64,000 nucleotides of DNA. It comes from Vibrio thalassae. Its GTDB lineage: Bacteria; Pseudomonadota; Gammaproteobacteria; Enterobacterales; Vibrionaceae. A program made the position numbers and the translations under genes. The notes under the pieces are model-generated. The model was not told where the DNA came from and ran no database searches. It saw only the letters and a list, made by a program, of their open reading frames with translations. Numbering within the stretch: position 1 is the first letter of the stretch; every line of letters starts with the position of its first letter. Positions 55,151-64,000 of this stretch are shown piece after piece. The DNA is taken from positions 310,001 to 374,000 of the forward strand of contig NZ_OANU01000002.1 in assembly GCF_900089835.1 (NCBI RefSeq), given 5' to 3'.

Positions 55151-56326
55151 TTATTTGCGGATAGTTTCAGCTGCACGCTCAGCGCCAACTTTCGCTTCCC
55201 ATTTCGCATTCAACTCTTCGATAGAAGTGCCAGAGCGTTTTAGGAAATCTTTGAAACCATCCCAGTGAGCGTCCATAACCTGATGCTCATCGGTTGCCGT
55301 TGCCAAAGCTTTTAGGCCCCACTCATCTGGAATGTAGACTTCGTTGAAGCCAGCGCGTGGACGGTTTTTTTTGATCGCTTTTACGAACATGTCGCTCTTA
55401 CGTTTCACTTCTTCGATTGGGCCAAAGTGGCTTGGGTCAATGACAAGAATATAAGAACCGCCTACTGGGCATGGCGCATCTTCCATCGTAAAAAAGTCAC
55501 TCGGGACTGCTGGAAGCTCTGGCGCAATCTTACCTTTCGGGTTGATGATAGCCGTCATCACTTCGTTCCAGATGTTGAGTGAGTAAAGGCGTGGTGTTAG
55601 GAATGTCCACGGTGCTTTACAGTCAGCCACACGGCCGTAACCTTCGATTAGTGAGCCCCACTTACGAGCGTCAGCGGTTAGCTCACCAGTCTCTTGGTCA
55701 ACGAGCGCTGCAACGTGTAGGTCGCGGTCGTTTACGATAGCGTCACAGATGTGAGAGTCGTAGCCTTCACCGATCATGATAGAGGTGACTAGAGGGAGCT
55801 CTTCACCACCCACTAGAGCTGCATCGAACGGAGGACAAGACATTGCTGGATCCATACCACCGAATGGTGCATTAAGAGGTACAGAGTTGTTTGAAGACAT
55901 CGCAAACATGCCTTCTTTCATTGCCATCTGTGTGTAGTTAGAGAAGTTACCGCCGTCACAGTGGTCGTAGCCAAATACGATTGAGATACCGTGCTTGCGT
56001 GCTTTCTCGATAGCCGTTTGAGCCATTAGCGTACAAACGTAGTGACCAGAAGATTTCTTACCGTTGTATACCGCCCAAGTATCGCCTTCAGACTCTAGCT
56101 CCGGCGTCGATGTAGGATCTAGGATGCCTGCTTCGTATGGAATCGTTACCGCTTCGATAACACCAAGACCCTGATGAAGTTTGCCTTGAAGACCACCAAC
56201 CAACAGGTTGTGAGCAAGGATATCGGCATGAGTTTGGTCAGCACCGATATGTTTCCATGACTCAGAAACGATGAATGAGAAATACTCGTTATTAAACGTA
56301 GTAGTAGGACTGATCACTTTAGCCAT
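55151..56326 (-). CDS. Divergent Ldh_2-family oxidoreductase (malate/L-lactate dehydrogenase-like)
   Basis: A 391-residue protein whose overall pattern fits the Ldh_2 family of NAD(P)H-dependent 2-hydroxy/2-imino acid reductases. Likely active-site histidines are His51 (KLHQGL, where the family usually has SHG) and His122 (GYDHCDGGNFSNY, where it usually has SNHFGAAGYY). The usual GTNP nucleotide motif is replaced by MSCPPFDAAL. The protein is longer than the usual 330-360 residues. The family includes ureidoglycolate dehydrogenase, sulfolactate dehydrogenase and cyclic imino-acid reductases; the true substrate is unknown. An RBS AGAGGA precedes the start. It is convergent with the AraC-type gene. 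Confidence 0.78.
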   Translation of the reverse strand: MAKVISPTTTFNNEYFSFIVSESWKHIGADQTHADILAHNLLVGGLQGKLHQGLGVIEAVTIPYEAGILDPTSTPELESEGDTWAVYNGKKSSGHYVCTLMAQTAIEKARKHGISIVFGYDHCDGGNFSNYTQMAMKEGMFAMSSNNSVPLNAPFGGMDPAMSCPPFDAALVGGEELPLVTSIMIGEGYDSHICDAIVNDRDLHVAALVDQETGELTADARKWGSLIEGYGRVADCKAPWTFLTPRLYSLNIWNEVMTAIINPKGKIAPELPAVPSDFFTMEDAPCPVGGSYILVIDPSHFGPIEEVKRKSDMFVKAIKKNRPRAGFNEVYIPDEWGLKALATATDEHQVMDAHWDGFKDFLKRSGTSIEELNAKWEAKVGAERAAETIRK

Positions 56327-56400
56327 GAGCTTTTCCTCTAGTAAGTAGGGATACGTTTTACTGAACTGTCATCACTTTAGCGCATCTGAGTTATTTCATA

Positions 56401-56430
56401 AGTAACATACTGGATACTGATACTGTTACT
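56401..56430. promoter_or_regulatory. Dyad with ATACTG repeats upstream of the Ldh_2 gene
   Basis: AGTAACA (56401-56407) and TGTTACT (56424-56430) are exact inverted arms 16 bases apart. The centre carries ATACTG-type repeats at 6-7 base steps. It lies about 75 bases before the Ldh_2 start and differs from the AraC-type repeats at 54032. Confidence 0.45.
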
Positions 56431-56475
56431 CTTTCGTTACCCCTATCAATTTTCTATTCCATAAGATTTCAGGCA

Positions 56476-56505
56476 CAAAAAAAGCCGCTCTTTAAAGAGC
56501 GGCTT
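56476..56505 (-). terminator. eno terminator
   Basis: Perfect stem AAGCCGCTCT / AGAGCGGCTT (56482-56505). The A-run on its left is a U-tract on the minus strand. Confidence 0.93.
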
Positions 56506-56531
56506 CACTAAAGCTATTTAAAAATCAGCGA

Positions 56532-57845
<1,314 letters not shown>

Positions 57846-57908
57846 TCATTGAATATAAATGTCAAAATTAAGGGCAGTCGCACAACACTCGCAACCGCCA
57901 GTATCCTT

Positions 57909-59642
<1,734 letters not shown>

Positions 59643-59711
59643 TTATCACATTCAAAATTTTTATTTTTTGCTTCAAATCAATTGTAGAAACTTACACCAA
59701 TGAGAAGCGGT

Positions 59712-60518
59712 TCACAAATCCGAAGACTTTTCTTGTTTTTTTACGTCATCCCAAAACTGGTCAAGCTCTTGAAGGCTAAAGTCTGTAAGGGATTTACCAT
59801 TTTCTTCTGCCCTAGCTTCAACACCTTTAAAGCGGCGAGAAAATTTATTGTTCGCCTTTCTTAACGCCACCTCAGGATCTTTTTTCAGATGCCGTGAAAG
59901 ATTCACCACCGCGAAAAGCAGATCGCCGATCTCTTCTTCGAGTTTGTCTTCATCAACCTCAATCTGAATCGCTTCCTGAACCACCTCTTCGACTTCTTCC
60001 TGAACCTTATCAACAACGGGCCCCAATGCGTCCCAATCAAAGCCATATTTAGCACAGCGTTTCTGGATTTTATTGGCTTTTGAAAGTGCAGGTAACGACT
60101 GTGGTATTGAGTCTAGAATACTTTCTTCGTTTTTGCCTACCTCAGCTTTTTCCTTCTTTTTCTCGGCTTCCCAATTGGCATTGATAGCGGCTTCATCAGC
60201 AAATTCTACATCAGAAAAAACATGTGGATGACGCCTAATGAGTTTGTCATTCAGCCCTTCAACAACCTCATTGAATTCAAACAGTCCTTGCTCCTTAGCC
60301 ATTTGGCTATAAAAAATCACTTGGAACAACAGATCGCCTAGCTCCTCTTTGAGATTTTGCCAATCTTGATTATGAATGGCATCAACCACTTCAAAGGTTT
60401 CTTCGATAGTGTACGGTACGATAGTGTCGAACGTTTGTTTACGATCCCATGGACAGCCATGCGTTTCATCTCGCAATTGCACCATGATAGTGAGAAGTTG
60501 TTCGATGGGTTGAGACAT
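59712..60518 (-). CDS. mazG: Nucleoside triphosphate pyrophosphohydrolase MazG
   Basis: A 268-residue enzyme with two tandem MazG domains, each with the helical EExxxD-type metal motif ([16 protein letters not shown] near residue 55 and [18 protein letters not shown] near residue 190). It hydrolyses nucleoside triphosphates to monophosphates and, in E. coli, moderates (p)ppGpp. It lies directly downstream of relA, the (p)ppGpp synthetase, after a terminator hairpin. Confidence 0.96.
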   Translation of the reverse strand: MSQPIEQLLTIMVQLRDETHGCPWDRKQTFDTIVPYTIEETFEVVDAIHNQDWQNLKEELGDLLFQVIFYSQMAKEQGLFEFNEVVEGLNDKLIRRHPHVFSDVEFADEAAINANWEAEKKKEKAEVGKNEESILDSIPQSLPALSKANKIQKRCAKYGFDWDALGPVVDKVQEEVEEVVQEAIQIEVDEDKLEEEIGDLLFAVVNLSRHLKKDPEVALRKANNKFSRRFKGVEARAEENGKSLTDFSLQELDQFWDDVKKQEKSSDL

Positions 60519-60533
60519 AGTTAGATTCCTAAA

Positions 60534-60562
60534 TAAAAAGGTTGGAAATCCAACCTTTTCTT
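60534..60562 (-). terminator. relA terminator
   Basis: Stem AAGGTTGG / CCAACCTT with an AAAT loop and A-rich left flank, giving a U-tract on the minus strand beyond relA. Confidence 0.88.
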
Positions 60563-60604
60563 TTCATTATAATGGCGTGAATTGAGCGCAAATAAACGGC
60601 ACGT

Positions 60605-62827
60605 TTATCCCAAGCGCTTCACGTTCATCACATCTTTAATTTGTTCTATACGCTTAGTTACACGAGACAACACTTCAATATTGGTGACTTCAAGGTCGAA
60701 GTCCATTATCGATAACTGACGCTTGTAATCGCTGCGACTCTTCATACTGGTCACTTTGATTTTCTCGTTGGTCAGTAGCGTGGTGATGTCTTTAAGCAAG
60801 CCGCCTCGCTCCATCGCCTCTACGCGGATGGTCAGAATATAAGAGCCGACAAAGCCACTTCCCCAGACGGTATCAATAATACGCTCAGGTGCATGATGGC
60901 TCAGTTCTTCTAATTGCTCACAATCAGCGCGATGAACTGAGATACCGCGACCTTGGGTAATATACCCTTTGATTTGATCACCAGGAATTGGCTGACAACA
61001 TCGTGCCAAATGCGTCATCAGGTTATCGACGCCCTCTACTACCACGGCATCTTTATGTGGACGACTTTGAGCAGACGATTTACCTTCCGACTCTTGAAGC
61101 TTTTCAAGCGCTTGCTGGTCTTCTTCTTCAGCCGTTGGCTTATTCACCAACGCATTAATATGATTAATGATTTGGTTGATTCGCAAATCACCGCTGCCGA
61201 TACCAACGTACAACTCATCAGGGGTGTTAACGTTAAAACGTTTTAATGCGTACTGCTCAGCGTCTTTAATCGTTGCACCGATTTTGGCTAATTCATCTTC
61301 CAAAATCTCACGACCAGCTTCTAAGTTCTTCTCACGACTTTGCTTTCTAAACCAAGCATTAATTTTCGCGCGCGCACGACCCGAGTGAACAAAACCAAGT
61401 GATGGATTTAACCAATCGCGCGATGGGTTAGGCTCTTTGGCCGTAATGATCTCAACCTGATCTCCCATCGACAGCTTATGCGTGAACGGAACAATACGGC
61501 CCGCCACTTTAGCCCCGATACAACGGTGCCCAACTTCAGAGTGAATGTGGTAGGCAAAATCCAATGGCGTTGCTCCCATTGGTAAATCGACTACATCGCC
61601 ACGCGGCGTAAAGGCATAGACGCGGTCATCAAATACTTGACTGCGCAGCTCATCCAGCATTTCGCCAGAATCTGACATCTCTTCTTGCCAATCAAGTAGC
61701 TTACGCAACCAGGTAATTTTCTCGTCGTAGCCACTGCGGCCGCCACTCGCACCCTCTTTGTATTTCCAGTGTGCCGCGACGCCTAATTCAGAATCCTCAT
61801 GCATTTGCTTAGTTCGAATTTGAATTTCAATGGTTTTCCCTTCAGGGCCAAGGATAACTGTGTGAATCGATTGATAACCATTTGGCTTCGGGTTAGCCAC
61901 ATAGTCATCGAATTCGCTAGGAAGGTGTTTATATTTGGTATGAACAACACCAAGAGCCGCATAGCAATCTTGCAGTCGCTCAGCAATGATACGCACAGCG
62001 CGCACGTCGAAAAGCTCATCAAAATCGAGGCTTTTCTTCTGCATTTTACGCCAAATGCTGTAGATATGCTTAGGACGACCGCTGACCTCAGCAAGGATAT
62101 TTGACGCTTTCATTTCTGCCGACAAATCATCCACAAAGTCTTTGATGTACTGCTCACGGACGATGCGGCGCTCAGACAGTTGTTTAGCAATCTGCTTATA
62201 GGTATCAGGTTGTTGATAGCGGAAAGCGTAGTCTTCAATTTCCCATTTGAGCTGACCAATCCCTAAACGGTTGGCGAGCGGTGCATAGATGTTGGCGCAT
62301 TCTTTTGCCGCGGCTCGACGAACTTGGTCAGGCTCATCTTTTACTTCACGAAGATTACAAATTCGTTCCGCCAGCTTAATGACCACACAACGGAAGTCAT
62401 CCACCATCGCCAACAACATTCGGCGTACATTATCAACTTGGCCGGATGCCTCTGAGCCTTCTAACGTGACGTTAAGCTGACCAATCGCGGCCATCTCTTC
62501 AACGCCATCAATCAACTTAATGGTTTCTTTGCCGTAGTTTTCCTCTAGCTGCTCTCTATCATAGATGCCACTAGAGACAACAGGGTATAACTGAGCCGCC
62601 ACTAACGTGGCTTTATCCATCGAAAGGGTAATGAGGATCTCAATCATCTCTCTGCCGCGCCACAACAACAAGGACCCCTGCTCACTACCAGCAACAATCT
62701 CTTCGCACTGGCGATAAACTTCTTTAAGCCTTTTCGAGGTGTTCTTGTCTTGCTTGAGAGAAGCAATCCATTTATCTAGCTCGAACTGTTCGTTAGGGTT
62801 CAAATGCGCGCTTCTTACCGCAACCAT
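60605..62827 (-). CDS. relA: (p)ppGpp synthetase RelA
   Basis: A 740-residue ribosome-associated stringent-response enzyme. The N-terminal hydrolase-like domain lacks a canonical HD pair, so it is inactive, as in other RelA proteins. Next are the synthetase domain (FDDYVANPKPNGYQSIHT), a TGS domain (DRVYAFTPRGDVVDLP), the zinc-finger/helical region (CCQPIPGD) and a C-terminal ACT domain. It makes pppGpp from ATP and GTP when uncharged tRNA stalls ribosomes. It lies between rlmD and mazG, the standard gammaproteobacterial order. Confidence 0.99.
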   Translation of the reverse strand: MVAVRSAHLNPNEQFELDKWIASLKQDKNTSKRLKEVYRQCEEIVAGSEQGSLLLWRGREMIEILITLSMDKATLVAAQLYPVVSSGIYDREQLEENYGKETIKLIDGVEEMAAIGQLNVTLEGSEASGQVDNVRRMLLAMVDDFRCVVIKLAERICNLREVKDEPDQVRRAAAKECANIYAPLANRLGIGQLKWEIEDYAFRYQQPDTYKQIAKQLSERRIVREQYIKDFVDDLSAEMKASNILAEVSGRPKHIYSIWRKMQKKSLDFDELFDVRAVRIIAERLQDCYAALGVVHTKYKHLPSEFDDYVANPKPNGYQSIHTVILGPEGKTIEIQIRTKQMHEDSELGVAAHWKYKEGASGGRSGYDEKITWLRKLLDWQEEMSDSGEMLDELRSQVFDDRVYAFTPRGDVVDLPMGATPLDFAYHIHSEVGHRCIGAKVAGRIVPFTHKLSMGDQVEIITAKEPNPSRDWLNPSLGFVHSGRARAKINAWFRKQSREKNLEAGREILEDELAKIGATIKDAEQYALKRFNVNTPDELYVGIGSGDLRINQIINHINALVNKPTAEEEDQQALEKLQESEGKSSAQSRPHKDAVVVEGVDNLMTHLARCCQPIPGDQIKGYITQGRGISVHRADCEQLEELSHHAPERIIDTVWGSGFVGSYILTIRVEAMERGGLLKDITTLLTNEKIKVTSMKSRSDYKRQLSIMDFDLEVTNIEVLSRVTKRIEQIKDVMNVKRLG

Positions 62828-62896
62828 TTCTTTTTTCTTCCTAGTTTTATTGGTTAACTAACCTATCCCAGTTAGCTTGTTTTCATTCTAAATACG

Positions 62897-64000
62897 CTAC
62901 TTTTCGAACAGCGCCATAGATTCTAAATGACTAGTGTGAGGGAACATATCCATCATGCCCAGTCGTACCAGTTTATAGCCCTGTTCAATCAAGCTTTGAG
63001 TATCTCTGGCAAGGGTAGCAGGATTGCAAGAAACATAAAGCACTCGCGTTGCTCCTAGCGCAGAAACTTGATCTATTACACCGCTTGCGCCTGCTCTCGC
63101 CGGATCAAGCAAGATTTTATCAAACTGCTGCTGTGCCCACGGCATCTGCGAGAGATCTTGCTCAAGATTCGCTTGATAAAATTCCACATTCGTTAAGTGA
63201 TTAAGAGCGGCGTTTTGCTTAGCCCAGTCAACCATGTCTTGGACGCCTTCTACGCCCACAACTCGTTGACACAGCTTCGCCAAAGGTAGTGTGAAGTTAC
63301 CCAACCCGCAAAATAGGTCAAGAACATTGTCGCTGGTTGTTGGCGCTAACCACTGCAGAGCTTGAGTCACCATTTGGCTGTTTATTTCTTGGTTCACTTG
63401 AATAAAGTGTGTTGGCAAGAAGGGCAATTCAACCCCTACCTCCGAATAATAAGGTTGTTCACCCGTTACCAATTGTAACTGCCCGGACTCAGGCATAAGG
63501 TAAAGAGTGACAGCCTTGCTATTAGCGAACTCAACCAAGCGCTTATGATCATGATTAGTCAGCGGTTTAATGTGCCTAACAACCACTACAGGGCCTTTAT
63601 CGCCAAGCACGAGTTCTAGGTGTCCCAAAGACTGTGGCTGTTTAAAGCCTAAAAAAACGTCTCGTAATTCTGGTAGCAAGGCATTCAACTGCTCATTTAA
63701 CACCGGACACTGATCAATATCGATAATGTGATTGCTGTGCTTACGACGAAAGCCCATGACTAAGTTGCGCTGCTTGTCAAGCTGTATACTCAAGCGAGCA
63801 CGACGACGGTAGCCAAGTCCTTCTCCTGTAATAGAGGGCGCTAATGGCACAGACTGCCCCGCTAATTTGTTCATTAACTGCGACAACGCAACTTGTTTAT
63901 TGTCAATCTGCTGCTGGCGCACTACATGTTGCTGATTACAGCCACCGCATTGATGATAGTGACGACAAAATGGTTTGGTACGCTGCTCTGAAGGTTCTAG
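62897..64000 (-). CDS. rlmD: 23S rRNA (uracil-1939-C5)-methyltransferase RlmD (5' end beyond window)
   Basis: The frame continues unbroken to the right edge, so the N-terminus is missing. The visible part includes the iron-sulfur cysteine motif [15 protein letters not shown] at about 63915-63958 (minus strand), upstream of any internal start; an internal GTG at 63922 is therefore not the true start. Further on are the SAM-binding segment [16 protein letters not shown], a catalytic cysteine in [14 protein letters not shown] and the ending [17 protein letters not shown]. RlmD makes m5U1939 in 23S rRNA. It is followed by relA, the conserved order. Confidence 0.96.
   Translation of the reverse strand, partial: LEPSEQRTKPFCRHYHQCGGCNQQHVVRQQQIDNKQVALSQLMNKLAGQSVPLAPSITGEGLGYRRRARLSIQLDKQRNLVMGFRRKHSNHIIDIDQCPVLNEQLNALLPELRDVFLGFKQPQSLGHLELVLGDKGPVVVVRHIKPLTNHDHKRLVEFANSKAVTLYLMPESGQLQLVTGEQPYYSEVGVELPFLPTHFIQVNQEINSQMVTQALQWLAPTTSDNVLDLFCGLGNFTLPLAKLCQRVVGVEGVQDMVDWAKQNAALNHLTNVEFYQANLEQDLSQMPWAQQQFDKILLDPARAGASGVIDQVSALGATRVLYVSCNPATLARDTQSLIEQGYKLVRLGMMDMFPHTSHLESMALFEK

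Noticed and set aside
63922..63922. Internal GTG as the start of rlmD
   Set aside because: The conserved iron-sulfur cysteine motif lies upstream in the same open frame, which continues to the window edge.

Overview
The window is a typical Vibrio chromosome segment. The best markers are syntenic blocks known from that genus: csrD-ssb-qstR-galU-uvrA-pglL, rpsU-yqeY-dnaG-rpoD followed by tRNA-Ile2, and the chitobiose operon next to fbpABC and glnK-amtB. A cellulose (bcs) cluster at the left edge argues against V. cholerae itself and for a cellulose-making environmental Vibrio. The species cannot be fixed from sequence reading alone.

Layout: 1-4.0 kb holds a divergent cellulose locus. bcsR-bcsQ (minus strand, bcsQ cut by the window edge) faces bcsE-bcsF-bcsG, including a 50-codon bcsF. 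4.1-13.6 kb holds csrD, ssb, qstR, galU, a probably LexA-controlled uvrA and a PglL-type protein O-oligosaccharyltransferase. 13.7-21.7 kb is housekeeping: gspAB, cca (TTG start), uppP, folK-folB, plsY, an unassigned alpha/beta hydrolase and tsaD. 21.9-26.6 kb is the macromolecular synthesis operon followed by tRNA-Ile2(CAU).

28.2-42.7 kb is the chitin-oligosaccharide operon. It encodes a periplasmic binding protein, two permeases and two ATPases that import (GlcNAc)n. A GH9 glucosaminidase, a glucosamine-specific kinase, a cytoplasmic GH20 hexosaminidase, a GH94 chitobiose phosphorylase and a hexose-phosphate mutase then funnel products into amino-sugar phosphates. A 700-base leader upstream carries two exact 17-bp direct repeats 30 bp apart, which are candidate ChiS sites. 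Several intra-operon hairpins probably grade expression.

42.8-48.9 kb holds a Fur-type iron(III) ABC transporter (fbpABC), glnK-amtB with a sigma-54/NtrC-like control region, and yacL. 49.0-52.7 kb is a cdaR / GntP-family permease / glycerate kinase unit. 52.8-56.3 kb is the least explained part: a long ureohydrolase, an OruR/ArgR-like AraC regulator and a divergent Ldh_2-family oxidoreductase, with clear operator-like repeats. 56.5-64 kb is the conserved rlmD-relA-mazG-pyrG-eno series, with rlmD cut by the right edge.

Most of the window is well-known biology. The best candidate for an undescribed system is the ureohydrolase/AraC/Ldh_2 triad. Several start sites were set by ribosome-binding sites and family alignment rather than by the longest open frame (ssb, galU, uvrA, pglL, gspA, OppD-like ATPase, gspK, yacL, araC-type gene, pyrG).
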